64,000 nucleotides of DNA from NCBI GenBank assembly GCA_037039685.1, contig JAWNGF010000014.1:372001-436000 (forward strand), written 5' to 3'. Both the position numbers and the translations under genes were made by a program. The notes below the pieces were generated by a model, which had not been told where the DNA came from, did not search any database, and was given only the letters and a program-made list of their open reading frames with translations. Below are positions 41,610 to 55,514 of the stretch, in pieces. Every line of letters begins with the position of its first letter. Position 1 is the first letter of the stretch. The DNA is from Ceratobasidium sp. AG-K. Lineage: Eukaryota > Basidiomycota > Agaricomycetes > Cantharellales > Ceratobasidiaceae.

Positions 41610-43095
41610 TCAATGTATGCCAATTCGCTGTTTCAAGAGTTGTCTTGCATTTTCTTCCATTCCTGGCCTAATCCTCAGAATTTCCCCATCTTCAACAAGT
41701 TCGCTTCCGATGCTGTAAAACTGCAGATACCGGGCGAGTTCCTCAACCTGCAAAGTAGCAGCAAATGAAGAATTGCTATATCTATTCCCTTTGACTGTCG
41801 GGAGCCCGTGCATCTGTAATACCAGAATTCAAACGGATCAGGTTCGTCGAAAGTAAGATTGTGGGTGGCTAAATGTACGTACCTCAGGTATCTCGCCTTT
41901 CTCATTAATTATACTGTGCGCGCCAAGACTATAGCCGGTATTCGCAGTCTGGTAGCTGGAGTTGAAGCCCTGCTAATGTATTAGATCGTGGCGCGGAAAC
42001 TCAATGAAATGTCATGGATAAAACGCACCCTGGCTAAGCTGTTTTGACTGGCGACCATGATCTTCTTGATGTCCTGAAGCGTTTCTTGTACTTGAGCTAG
42101 GGAATTTGGGGATTCTCGTGACTCGCCATTCTTATGACCGGTGGTCGTGGATCCGCTGTCCCGCCGCAGAGTGCCTGAAGAGTCTGTACCAGTACTAGCT
42201 TCGGTGCCTGGCACCTCGCCGGAATCTTCGGTCTTATTCGAATCCGGAATGTTGGCACGTGCAAGGGTGCGACTTCGGGAGCCTTGATCGACCGGTAGCG
42301 GTTGCAATATATTCGAGCGTTGAATGCGTCGTGCTGATTGACATTTGAATCAGTAAACACGCGATTTTTAGCCAGTTTAGTGCTCAACCTAGCTGTAGGT
42401 CAAAAAGATGCTGCGAAAGTCCCATGTGCATATCCGGATCAAACAGCGAAGCAACTTCAATCGTTCTGGTTGATTAACGTTTCAGCTTGGCTATAGGTCA
42501 AGAGCCTACCATTCGCAAAGCTTTCCGTAATCCGTAGAGCAGAGTGAACAGCCTTCAAATCCTTATCCTGAGGAGGCCCAACCACCGGGTCTAGGGCGAC
42601 GGGAATGTGAGCCGGAAGATGGGGAGGAGTATATACAATATCCTGTATCACAGAGGTCATATACCGAAATGGACATCAAACCTAACCCTGGTCCTCAACT
42701 TACATTCGGGAAGATATTGACCGGATACTTTTCACGATAGCAAGCTGAATAATCCCGCTGAATCAAAGGGACCTGCATAAATAAACCTACTTACCGATTT
42801 GAACATCGAATAAATACTGAGATAGGTCAATCGGAAGATCGGAATCGCGCATCTCGGGGGCTGGAATCCAATGTGTCAGTATTATACATCACGTCTCCAG
42901 GTTCCTTACTCTGAGAGAGACTGTTCACAGTTCTTATGGCCGCATGAATAAGTTTCACGTCTTCGGGTTTTGGTGTACCGACGATCGGTCGCAAGTTGAA
43001 CACAGTTGATAGGAATGGTGGAAGTTGAGGTGGGAAAAGTGTGTCCACTACTTGTGTTGACCCAGCTTGAGCATCGACCGGCGAGGTTTTCCAGC
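41610..43095 (-). CDS. Laminin-domain-like fungal family protein, copy 1 (start unclear)
   Basis: Minus-strand exons 42910-about 43095, 42795-42860, 42704-42744, 42510-42642, 42389-42454, 42029-42333, 41883-41969 and 41610-41813. Repeated N-terminal modules (NLRPIVGTPKPEDVKLIHAAIR then LDPVVGPPQDKDLKAVHSALR, each followed by a DLSQYLFDVQ-type helix) lead to a Ser/Thr/Glu-rich linker and a C-terminal ARYLQFYSIGSELVE module. Exons 3, 4, 5 and 7 have exactly the lengths of the paralogue at 49283-50746. I remember this family as 'laminin domain proteins' expanded in Rhizoctonia; function unknown. No in-frame ATG is seen for the first exon, whose frame is open without one, so an upstream exon is missing or the 5' end is damaged. 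Confidence 0.7.
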
Positions 43096-43329
43096 ATTAC
43101 TCATTGTGTAGTATTTGGGTGAAAGTGGCCTGGGGGTGGGAGAGTCGAGCAGAGTTAGATCAAGCGTCCGCCACATATCCAACCCCGTGTCACGTGGAAA
43201 TCGTTACCCGATTTCCGTTTTCGAGTGCATAATTCGTTCACCCCGACAATAAATATGTATCTCGTGGAAGTGCGGTATGGGCCACCTTAGAAATATCACA
43301 CAAACATTCAATAGCTCTACTTCTGATTC

Positions 43330-44074
43330 CTACACAGCAGGGAGCAGTTTCTCATAGCAATTCGAAAACTTGGCGTCCTTGTAACTACCAAACAAGGGTA
43401 TCTCGGTGTACCCATGTTTCTGATAAAATCTTAAACATTCATTAGTACATGGTTCTCATTTTATGTCTAAGTGTTCAAACCTTTTGGCATCAAGTTGCAT
43501 GTTTCCTGTCTCGAGTCTCAGTCCTTGTGCACCCACTGCCCGTGCATAATATTCCAGTGATGTGAGTATAGACAGTGCGGCACCTGTTCCACGCGCGGCA
43601 GATACCGCATACATGCGCTTTATCTCCATAGCAACGCGTTAAAATTCGCCAAGGAATCAATTCAGAATAGAGCTCACCTCAAAATACCCGTCTCCCAAGT
43701 CTCGCAGTGCAGCACAAGCAACCGGAGGCCGTTCATCCTTCTTGCCCGCGGTACTGGCAATAGGTGAAGACACAATAAAAATTGCAACGTCCTCCGCCGA
43801 AGGTTTCACGCCGGGCTCCTTTCCTGTTGTCAATAGTTTGACGTATACTTAAATCGTCGCGATATCACTGACCTGGCTCGCCATACCGCACTTCGAATTC
43901 ATCCTGTTGGTCATTCCTCAGCGCAGCGCCCACTGAATCGGCCCAGGCCATCTCCTCAACGTAAAAATTTTCGACCAGAGGTGCTTCATCGCAGCTTTTA
44001 GTTCTTTTGGTTGTTGTGATTATTAAAGGAAAAGGTTCTTGATCGCTGGAGCCCAGTTGGGTAATATTAAGCAT
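43330..44074 (-). CDS. GNAT-family N-acetyltransferase
   Basis: Four minus-strand exons, 43873-44074, 43678-43823, 43481-43623 and 43330-43429, encode 196 residues from MLNITQLGSS. The fold signatures of GNAT enzymes are visible: DGYFEIKRMYAVSAARGTGAALSILTSLEYYARAVGAQGLRLETG, covering the strand-4 and acetyl-CoA pyrophosphate loop (here ARGTGAA where many enzymes have RGxGxG/A), and the C-terminal FYQKHGYTEIP motif. It should transfer acetyl from acetyl-CoA to a small molecule or amine; the substrate is unknown. It lies divergently clear of neighbours with its own promoter region. Confidence 0.88.
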
Positions 44075-44295
44075 GATGTGTGGAGGAAGGACGGTAAAGT
44101 AAAGGGTAAAGGAGCTGGGCGTATTTAAAAGGAGTCATACTGAGTTTGAAATGTGGCGGGGTGCTCGGCCTTACAAAGCTCCACAAACAATAGAATGGTC
44201 GTGAAGTATGTTGTGATGGCTTGAGTCGGGCGCATATAATCGGTTTCATGTGTCATTGGCAATCACATACAGTAACTCAATCAGTAAACGACCAA

Positions 44296-46306
<2,011 letters not shown>

Positions 46307-47056
46307 GTTAGGAGATGTGGGGATGTGGGGAGATAGCTGGGGCTTCCCCACTCATCCTGGTATTTAAGTACGCCATGTGGTGGCTGGCCGGCAGGATGTA
46401 CCGGCCAGAGGACGCACAAATGTCCGAGAGCAAGGCTTCATTCCCGTTGGTTTTGCAAATGGCGATGGTTGTTGGCCATCAATTCCCGTTTGGGATCGGA
46501 AATCCATTAGCTGACTAAGCGAGGCGGGAATGTGAATTTGCCGGCTCCTGACGGTCCCGCCATGACAATTTACAGTTAGGTATCTGTGCCTACCACCTCC
46601 ACTATCAGCAAAAAAAAGCCGCGCATCCGAGAAGTTCGGGCCAAAAGACCTTGGCTTCGGGTTACATCTCCACTCATGTAATTCATGTGGACTGGAATAT
46701 CGAGCACCCCAGTTCCACAACCAAAGAGCTGCAAGTTTAAGTTGGCCTTAGCATGGTACCGCAACATGGTCACCATTGTCAACGACTTGGACCTTTCCCA
46801 ACTGTCTTGTGAAAACCGCCAGAGATACTCGAACTCACCAGTGAATTCAAAACTACCCCACCAATCCAATTATCCCGATCACGGTATGTATCCCTTTGAT
46901 TTATTCATCGCTATGGATCCCAATAATTTTCTTGAGGTCGTAAAAATTCTTGCTGGATCGGGGTGCACTGGTGGGGTCTTAGTACAAGCGTCCTGAATAT
47001 TATATACAGGTTGTCTCATAATACTAGGCGGTTCCTGGTATTGAGTAGCAACACTC
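46307..47056. other. Region upstream of the beta-glucosidase
   Basis: No gene supported. The first part should contain the GH1 promoter. Confidence 0.4.
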
Positions 47057-47193
47057 GCTCAGCAAAAATGTAAAATGCTGGGGAGTGCTCCGTAGCTTGG
47101 TTTTGCTCGAGAGCGCTCAAGAAGCCTACGGAGGGTTCTGGAGCAGACCTTGGCTCCGGAGCACCCCGTAACATTTTTGATTTTTTGCTGAGC
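47057..47193. repeat. Fold-back (MITE-like) element, 137 bp
   Basis: The ends are inverted: GCTCAGCAAAAA opens the element and TTTTTTGCTGAGC closes it, and inner parts also pair (GGGAGTGCTCCG with CGGAGCACCCC). The whole unit can form one imperfect hairpin. There is no ORF. I could not define a flanking target duplication. Confidence 0.7.
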
Positions 47194-48233
47194 ATATGAA
47201 GGATCCTAGGAGACGATAGGGTTTTATTATGTTTTGTATCACTCGGCTGTCACAAGGTTTCCAAGGTAGTAAGGATTATATGAACTATTCCCCAACTCAG
47301 ATTTTACGTACAACGAGGGGGGCGCAGAAGATACTATGCCGAAAGATATGCTTGTTCATCGTACTTGAATTTTGTAAGAGCCCTCGTCACGAATATGCGC
47401 ATATAGTCACCATTCCGCAGCAATTTCCACCTGTGCCAGCGACCAGCTCCGCGTGGACATTAGTCCCCTCGAACTATGTCCCGGTTCTCGGAGCGATGTA
47501 TCGCTAAAGCACCGTCGCTATTGAGTCGAATTCTGTCCTCTCAATTACCAATACTACGCACCTACGAGGGCGTACCAATAAGGATAATTTACAGCCTGTT
47601 TCTGAACCGCAGGACGAGGTGACATGCTCAGTACTCGGATGCGAATAACATTTGATTAACGGATTAGATTGTCAGGGTGAACAGAGCAATTGGGGTCATT
47701 CATTATGCATTTATAGTTTGATAGCGCCGACCATGTGTCATCGATGCCAGGAGGCGGGCTGCTGCATGCTGTTTGCGATGGGCGTGAGCCTGTGTAGGCA
47801 GGTAGGTTTCCGGGAATCTCGAGCTCAAGTTCGGTTGACCTGTCGGTGGCCTCTCACGCCACATCCGCTCAATAATCACACACGCCACACATGCCTTTGT
47901 TGCATTGTAGACACGATGCCATGTTCTGGATTGTATCGATAAACTCAAGGTTAGGACTATTGAATTCGATCGGGAAACTCCAGTACCAAATCGTCCTGAT
48001 ATTATCGCCCACCACGTCATGAGCGGAATTATTCTTGGCGAACACGACAGATACGGACTCACCCGCTCAACAGTTGAGAGACGTAATGATGGAAAACGTC
48101 ACTTCAGGATACAACATCAAATACAAACACGCTGCCCAAGCCCGCGCATACAAGTACTCCGTAGCCTTGCTTCAGCACTCATCTACCACTTCCACCGGTC
48201 CTTCCGTCTTCCAACCACTTCTCTACACTCACC
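47194..48233. other. Intergenic region upstream of SET-domain gene
   Basis: About 1 kb with no supportable exon or RNA gene. Confidence 0.4.
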
Positions 48234-48939
48234 ATGTCTACCCAATCGTCCACATTACTCGAGTACCCCGAGCTGTATAAAGTAGATTACCAGCCCGGCT
48301 CTTTCACTTCTGGGCTGAAAAGCCAAGTAGTAAGTCATATTCGCTCATGAAGAATTTTCACTTATAGCCGTGCAGAGCTTTGAACGTGGACAAGTAATGA
48401 CTCGCTTGACCGGTGTAACTACCCCAACTCCGAAGACCTGGACCAGCGTTCAACAGGGGCTTGGCCCAAGCGATAACATTGAGTTGAACTCTGTGCTCGT
48501 TTATGGTGAGTAATGATAGACAACGCGTCAGCATGGCTATGGTGGCTGAGCTCGCTCACGTACGTACCAGCAAACCATTCCTGCTCTCCAAACGTCATTG
48601 TCGATTTGAGTTCGTCCAATCAGTCCGAGTGGCACTTTCGGGCTTTGAAGGACATATGCCCCGGCGACGACCTCACGTTCTTCTACCCCTCCACTGAATG
48701 GGATATGGAGCAAGGATTCGAGTGCACATGCAAGGCCGAGGTAAGTGTCTCAATGTCTGCTTTGTCGACCAGAGGTGACATCGTACGTCGGGTAGAACTG
48801 TCTGGGTCGTATCCAGGGATCCAAATATCTCAGTCGCGAAGAGATCGAGGGGCGTGGATTTGTGTCGGCGCATGTTTCTAGGCTGTTGGATGAGCGAGAT
48901 TCGGGATCGTCGGCTGAGTCTTCCGATGAATCGGCATGA
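48234..48939 (+). CDS. Small SET-domain protein with post-SET motif
   Basis: Exons 48234-48329, 48376-48505, 48571-48740 and 48796-48939 encode 179 residues from MSTQSSTLLEYPELYKVDY. The C-terminal half of a SET domain is clear: NHSCSPN (77-83, the cofactor-binding pseudoknot motif), GDDLTFFYPSTEW, and a post-SET CxC-x4-C cluster (C127, C129, C134) that binds zinc. The N-terminal SET half is short and divergent (GQVMTRLTG). SET enzymes methylate lysine using S-adenosylmethionine; the very short N-terminus leaves it open whether this one is active. The coding length is in frame across all junctions. Confidence 0.85.
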
Positions 48940-49282
48940 GCCCATATGTATGATTGAAACCTCGACGAGATGCAATGGATGTTGTATTAGTGCACTATGA
49001 AAAACGCGTCTCCGGCGTGAAGTACGGCCACGGGGAGAACTCATCCCCTTATCGTCAACTACGGGTCACAACCTCCCTACCCGCAAAGGCACCCCCATAA
49101 TGTACCTAAATCAATCATGTAGGCATAATACCTGCGTTTATTTACTTGTGCATCTGTTTTACATCATAGCCGTGAATCTCGTTGGTGACCGGAAAAATCC
49201 TCTGAATCGTGCGAGCCTTTGAGAATGGTATGGGCGTTTTAGGACATAGGTTACGTACTGCCAACTTACTCCCCAAGTACGC
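48940..49282. other. Intergenic region between convergent genes
   Basis: About 340 bp. Nothing beyond likely terminators. Confidence 0.4.
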
Positions 49283-50746
49283 TCAAGCTGAATAGCGTCT
49301 CATCAATGCCTCTGCCTTTATTCTCTGGCCACTCTTGATAGTTGGTGATTCCCCTTGTTCGATCACATCATTACCTATTCCATAGAACTGTAGATACTGG
49401 GACAGCTGCTTGTCGGAGATATAGGCATGTTTTTCCGGGTCGTAGCAATCCGATGTAATCCTTGGCAATCCTTGCGTCTAAACCATAAAGGCCAGCGACC
49501 TGAAAATCTAAATGTAATCGGGATTCATGAGCGTTCACTCACACTTGGCAGATCTCCGTTCGCATTGACAAGTTCAGAGCTGGAAGCATGTTCCTGCTGG
49601 CCGCCAATCAGGTACTGATAACACCAGCTCTGGAGGGATCGCAAGAATTCAGGCAAAATTAAGAATCAAAAGATGGCTAGACATACCATAGCATTGCTAT
49701 TCTGAGCTCCAACGAGCACCCGGTTCAAAGTATCCATTTTTTCTACAATTTGTTCCAGTAGTCGATCAGACCGGCCTATCGAGGCTTGGGGCCCATGAGT
49801 TTCGGGCAACACACTTCCCGTCGAAACGGAACATTGATGTTCCACTATCACGTCCTCGCCAGTCCCACGATTATTGGAGGTTGATGACGACCGCTCGTGA
49901 CTCGATACTGCAGGATCAGTGACTGGTTGAACCTCGGACGTAGGAGTCGTTGGTTTGGGGACAGCTTTGTAAGTCGGAAGAGTTTGAGTCGTGGGTTCGA
50001 CAGTAGCTCGCGGAGCCTGATGCATGTACCGCGCTGCTCCAGTTAACAGGGGTTTTAAATGAGAATTACAACGGTGGACCAACCGAATTGAATGTTGAAT
50101 AGATGTTGAGACAGATCCATGCTCACATTCACATCAAACATCGACGGAACTGCAAGCGTATAAAGTTAGACCCTGGAGATAGGGTGTTTGGAACTTACAG
50201 CTTGATGGTTGTTCGTAAGCGCGCACAGCTGCTTGCACGCCCTGGAGCTCCCTATCCGACGGAATTCCATGGATGGGCTCGAGTTTGATTGAGACTGTTG
50301 GAGGAATGGTGGGAGGCGTATGGACCATATCCTAGATCGAAGTAAGCTAGATAAGACAGGGCGGTCCATGTACTAATACCTCGGGAAACATTCCACAAGG
50401 GTACTCCTCACGATATTTAGCTACCATATTGTGAGATGGTTCTTGACGCAAGTAGCGTTCCCCGTTTCTCACCCATTTGGACCTCAAAAAGATGTTGTGC
50501 GAGGCTCATTGACAGGTCTGGATCGAACATTCCTGGGACTTTTTCGTCACCTTTAGCCTACGAGCAACTTTATACCGTGCTCGAAAATCACTCACTTTGA
50601 GAAGCAATATGTGCTGCCCGGATCACAGCGTGTATACCTTTGACTTGCTCGTCACTCGGGGTACCCACAATGGGTTCGAGATCGTAGACATTTTTGAGAT
50701 ATTCGGGAAGTGCAGGTGGATGATATATGGCGGCGGGTTGTGCCAT
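49283..50746 (-). CDS. Laminin-domain-like fungal family protein, copy 2
   Basis: Eight minus-strand exons, 50596-50746, 50473-50550, 50380-50420, 50199-50331, 50084-50149, 49687-50036, 49543-49629 and 49283-49477, encode 366 residues from MAQPAAIYHPP. Two internal repeats (YDLEPIVGTPSDEQVKGIHAVIR and IKLEPIHGIPSDRELQGVQAAVR) are each followed by a short helix (MSLAQHLFEVQM; MDLSQHLFNIQF). Then come a Thr/Ser/Pro-rich linker, a leucine-rich helix (RLLEQIVEKMDTLNRVLVGAQN) and the C-terminal QYLQFYGIGNDVIEQG module. No signal peptide or catalytic motif is seen. Same gene plan as 41610-43095; the family is known to me only by the name laminin domain protein. Confidence 0.8.
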
Positions 50747-52754
50747 TGTGGAGGTTAGTTGCGGCAACCAACATGAAGCGCACGTGACACAGCCCAGCAT
50801 CCACTGAATTTCCAAGTTAATCAGCTTATGCGGGTGAGGTTAAATGTAACATATTCTTCGAGACATCGTTTGTCTGGGTCGATGAACCTGTGACTGATTG
50901 TGGATGTTCGGGGTCTACCGAGTAACTTGCCATTTGAGTGCGGAAGCGGACTGAGGTCCCGGATGTCTTCCGTTGTCATCGCCGATCCCAGACCCCACAC
51001 TTCGATCGGAGTGAAATCCGCCGGTTAAAATGAAATACCATCAATCAGTCAGGGTTGACCCAACCTGTCCCTGTTCTCCCAAAGTACTACCAGCACAGAT
51101 ACAACGCTTTTCAACGCCCTGAAGTTGCCTGAGAGTCACTATTTGAGAGTCGATTTTCCGGCTTCACGTTGGTCCAAGCATCTTTGAGATGTACCTAGGC
51201 CAATTCTGACCATGAATTCCATTTAGGATTGGCGTAGTAATACTAGAAAGGTATAGATGAGCAATCGGACAGCCAAGTGTTGTGATAAGAGCACCGTTGT
51301 GTTGCAATTAGCACATTTTGCTGGGCTAAAGAGAATGTATCGCAGCTCATGCTAGCATCAGGAAAAGTCACCCGGGGTGACGAGTGCTTATCCTGGAGAT
51401 ATCACCCTAGATAACACTCATTCCTAGTATAAGATATTTAAGGTTGAGGAACACGTGTAAGGGTCAGATACCGGCCTTGCTGGTTGATAAGGATATAATT
51501 ATGAGCAATATTGACAAGTGACTAAATTGGTTGGCTGCCATTACCAGTGGTCTCAATCTTTCAGCCAGGACCATTGCCGTAATGCCATACCAGACTTGCA
51601 CAGTCGCCTCAGCCTTATTAGACTTGCTCATACTGATATCCGCACCCCAGATTTACACAGCTTGTTAGTTCTGACACTTTTGATAGTCTCACTCTTATTC
51701 TTGTCAGGTAAACAATGTATCAATTACGCTATATTGGGCTTAATGGTATATACATAAATAGCGTGACAACTGAAACCACAAGCTCAAGGGTGTACACATT
51801 CACAATGTGCACAAGCTGTCAGTTACTGTGAATGAATCTTTGTGTTTCCCCCATCTACCGTAACCACACACCCTGCAATTAACTGTTGGTTACTTGTGGA
51901 CCCTCTTGATACGACCTGTTGTCCCTCAAATGATTTAGTTTCAGCACACATGCAATCTACACCAATGTAAGGACTTGCTGTACACCCAAGTTTGAAAGCA
52001 AAAGGCTAACATACAAAAGTGCATGTAGCAATTGAAGGGGCAACTCAAACTTGACGAATCATTATTGTTGGTGTGAGGGGGGATGTGAGTATATGCCGGT
52101 CAGACTTGGCATGCGGCCTGGAGGAGGGAGGGGATGTGAGAATGGTGAAGCAAGCAACGGCTACTAAATAGACGTCAGCAGAGCCTCCCACGGACAAGAG
52201 TTTGTGCCGTATACACACCAAGGAGAAGACCCCAGGAGCACGAGCATGGACAGCACATGAATGGACAGCAGCACTCATTGAATAAGCATTTATGCCAATT
52301 GCAGTGCAATCAGTAAACTTGTAATAAATCACGTAGTAAGTAAGTCTGAAGTGGCACTTAGATATATTATATTGACACCCCCACATTGTCATGCAATTAC
52401 CGTGTCTCAACAGTCTTACAGGCCTTGACAAGCGACTACTCAAGTTGGCAGTGCTTATTCATGTTGTTATTCTTGCACCAGCGTGATGGATCTTATCAAC
52501 TATCTAATCACTGTCAGCGCTAACGACATTTCCTGATGTACGTGGAAGTAGAGAACTACCGTATATACTTAAAGAGAATGTATCTACAGGTATATTGTGA
52601 GCAGCAGAAATAGAAAAACAAAACAAAACAATGAAACCATACCACAGCTTGTGCTACGTGGAAGTGGAGAACTGAGGTTTGGCAAGACATGACACAGTCT
52701 AAACAAACTGACACGGGCAAATCCTGGTCACATGATTATATGCTATATGGGTGA
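50747..52754. other. Gene-free interval upstream of element C
   Basis: About 2 kb. No exon series, RNA gene or clear repeat; the minus-strand frame at 52045-52443 and plus-strand frame at 51518-51757 show no domain. The first 100-200 bp are the promoter side of the gene at 49283-50746. Confidence 0.4.
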
Positions 52755-52985
52755 GACTGAGATTCCAACACACTGCAGCCCCCTCCTGACCCTGCTTAGT
52801 GATGGTCTCGTTGCCCTCTTCAACCAAGTCAATGCCAATGCCATAAAATTGAAGTTACTGTGCCAGCTCAGAGTTGGGTATGACCAAACTGGTCATCCAA
52901 CAGTAATTCCCATCGTTACCAACCAGTGGGAGCCCTCTGGACTATATACCAAGGCAATCAGCTACTGGAATGGAGCTGCATAAGC
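52755..52985 (-). pseudogene. Relic of a third laminin-domain-like gene
   Basis: Read on the minus strand, the last two exons of the family remain: a stretch like ALVYSPEGSHW, an intron-like gap, then PNSELAQ, an in-frame TAA, and LQFYGIGIDLVEEGNETITKQG, which aligns with QYLQFYGIGNDVIEQGESPTIKSG of the copy at 49283. The stop replaces the conserved Tyr (TAC to TAA). No 5' exons are seen. Element C is inserted 26 bp beyond it. Confidence 0.7.
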
Positions 52986-53006
52986 ACTTGGCGGATGAGT
53001 ATTAAC

Positions 53007-53011
53007 AGTAG
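53007..53011. repeat. 5-bp target duplication of chromovirus C (left copy)
   Basis: AGTAG here and at 60278-60282 flank element C exactly. Confidence 0.93.
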
Positions 53012-53485
53012 TGTCGTGAGCCATGCTCTCGCCATTGGACTCGTCTACGCCTCTTCCTCTCTCGTTGCTTGTACTTGTGTTTGTTCCTTGTTTATCTTTC
53101 CCCTTGTTTTTCCTGCCATGTTGCCACCTTCTTGTGGTTATGTGTTACACTGTGTAATGCGGCTGTGCTTTGTACGAGTCATGTCTGTTCATACAGCATG
53201 ACTCACATGGACACTCCTGACTGGCTGTTTTTGTATGACTCATGTGGCTGCGCCTTGTATGACTCGGCCACTTTGTGGATATATATAGAGGACCAACAAG
53301 CCTGGTAACCCCAGCTTGTTTTGTCTCGTCAAAACATCCCCTTTGAGTGACACTTTAAACCACCCCTACCCTCAAGAGCCTACAGACACTTAAGTGTGTT
53401 GCGGTTCAAGAGGTCACTTAGGTCTTAGTGCCGTCCACTCTCCATCGCGGCTTGTCTCATAGCCACCAAGAAGAAGCTTATGACA
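53012..53485 (+). repeat. 5' LTR of chromovirus C
   Basis: 474 bp from TGTCGTGAG to ATGACA. A TATATATA box is at 53280-53287. The self-primer AGCTTGTTTTGT (53313-53324) begins 33 nt later, inside an ACAAGC/GCTTGT inverted repeat. Confidence 0.95.
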
Positions 53486-53487
53486 TT

Positions 53488-53499
53488 ACAAAACAAGCT
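53488..53499 (+). promoter_or_regulatory. Self-priming primer-binding site, chromovirus C
   Basis: ACAAAACAAGCT starts 2 nt after the 5' LTR and is the exact complement of LTR positions 53313-53324, at the predicted RNA 5' end. Same spacing as in elements A and B although the sequence is unrelated. Confidence 0.85.
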
Positions 53500-53514
53500 T
53501 AACAACATACAAAC

Positions 53515-55512
53515 ATGTCTATTCAAGAAGACGGAGGATCACGTCCCTCATCCACCATATCAGCAAGAAGAGGACCCAGTCAAGCCGCAAGACCCACAGG
53601 ATCACTAAACGAGCAAGATATTGCACAAGCTCAAGCGGGAGGACCTGCCCAATCACGTCCCCAAAGTCAAACATCAATGCCGGGAGCTTTCGGCATTGCC
53701 GACATGACAACAGTACAAGAAGAAGAAGCCACTATCACGAATAGAGAACCAGGAGATCTTACAAATGACCCCACTCCAGCTGTAATTCGTATTTCGACCG
53801 GAACTCCAGGGCCATTGCGTCCCTTGTGGCCACTAGGACCTAGGAGACAATTCTTTTCTCCCCAACCCAAAGCTCATGGGGGCGTGTCGCTCGCCCCCAT
53901 TAGACCTCCCCCTACACCACACATTCCCAATGTTCCTACAGTTCCTCAAATTGGAGGGACTATCACCAACGCAGGACCAATTCCAATGGCTTCCCAGCCA
54001 GTCACACCAGTGATTCCAGCACCACCATATGTTCCACAGGGTCACTCTGAACAATTGGCCCCGGTACAACAAAACGTTGGTGATCTAGGAAGCTCAAGTT
54101 CAAGCTCCAGCTCCAGCAGGAGGACCGTAATCAGTAATCTAGACGATCTGGACAATCTTCTAGAGGGAAGACACAACGCTGTCCTTAGGGTCATAGACGG
54201 GATGAGAGTCACTATCGATCGAAGGCTTGGCGGCCTAGAACAAGCCACACAAGTCCTGGCAAACAACCAGCAAATCTTTAACAACTCCATCAACACCCTA
54301 CAAGGGACCTTGACGGACATTCTGAACGCGGCTAGAAATGGCGAACATAACTCTTTCCTAGTTGGTCAAGACGTAACCCGCCTTCAAAATGAGGTTGCCA
54401 ATACTCAAGGACTTGTGAACAATGTGCGCAAAGAACTCAACACTACCAGACAAGGGCAACTCGAATGGAACGAGGCAGTAACACAAGGACTAGAAACCTT
54501 ACGACAGGAAGGAACTTCCTTCACTGCCAAAATCACTGAAGTTCAGGAAACCATCAACAATATGCGAGAAGAAATGGACGAAGCATCCCTGCACGGGATC
54601 CCGTCTAGGCGATCAAATTCTCCACCACATCCAGATGCAGAATCTACCAGGATTGACGAATTAGAACTGAGAATCCAACGACTGATTGAGAACCCAAACA
54701 TCGGTAGTGGACCGCGTCGTCCCAAGGTTATGCGTCCGGAAGCCTTTGACGGAAAGAAAGGAGAAGGCGCTGAAATGTTCATTATGCAAATGGAGAGCTA
54801 CTTCGTACGTCTAGGCAATCAATACACTTCCGATGAAGAAAGGATCCGCAAAGCCCTAGCAAACTTCAAATCCAAGAACAAGGCCGCCACCCACTGGGCA
54901 CAAGTACTCTTACGATCGCTGAACCAAGGAGGAAATAACCAAAATCTCGCCTCATGGGAAAGTTTCAAAGCAGACTTCATGGAACAGTTCAGCGACCCTA
55001 ACAAAAAAGCTAAAGCCAAATCGGACATCCGAAAATGCAAACAGACCAACTCGGTAGCAAACTATGCTTTGGAATTCCAATACCTTCTGGTAGACGTAAA
55101 CTGGGGACAGGAAGCTCTGATCAACCAATTCAAGGAAGGGTTGAAGCCAGAAGTCAAAACCGAACTGGCTCGTTTCGAACTAACCCTGATCAACAAGGAT
55201 GGGACAGAATGAGAACTATCCCTTGACCGATGGATATCAATCGCAATCTCTATTGATCAGAAACTACAAGCAATCAAGAACACGACAGGGAAGAAGACAG
55301 TAACAGCATCCTCTAGCTCTACAAAAAGACTTCCAGACAAGGTTTACAAGGCTAGGATTTCCTCAAAACGCTGCCTGAAATGCGGATCAGACAAACACAT
55401 GCTTGCCAAATGCCCAGAGAAGGAATGGAAAAAGGAGGAACCTAACCTCAAAGGAAGGGAAGGAAAAATAGAAGAGGAATCCAAGTCGGGAAAAGGCGAG
55501 GTCTCCCTCTAA
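53515..55512 (+). pseudogene. Gag of chromovirus C with an internal TGA
   Basis: From the ATG at 53515 (MSIQEDGGSRPSS) the frame runs 565 codons to a TGA at 55210-55212, then stays open 99 more codons to TAA at 55510. A Pro/Gln-rich N-terminus and a long helical region are followed by the capsid-like segment (VMRPEAFDGKKGEGAEMF...FMEQFSDPNKKAKA). After the TGA comes the CCHC knuckle CLKCGSDKHMLAKCPEK. Because essential nucleocapsid lies beyond the stop, TGA is a mutation, most simply CGA to TGA. Confidence 0.88.
55488..55494 (+). promoter_or_regulatory. -1 programmed ribosomal frameshift heptamer, chromovirus C
   Basis: GGGAAAA in gag phase TC[G GGA AAA] GGC, five codons before the gag TAA. 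Pol is in the -1 frame and open from here. Five nucleotides downstream a GGTCTC/GAGACC stem can form. Matches the site in A and B. Confidence 0.8.
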
Positions 55513-55514
55513 CT

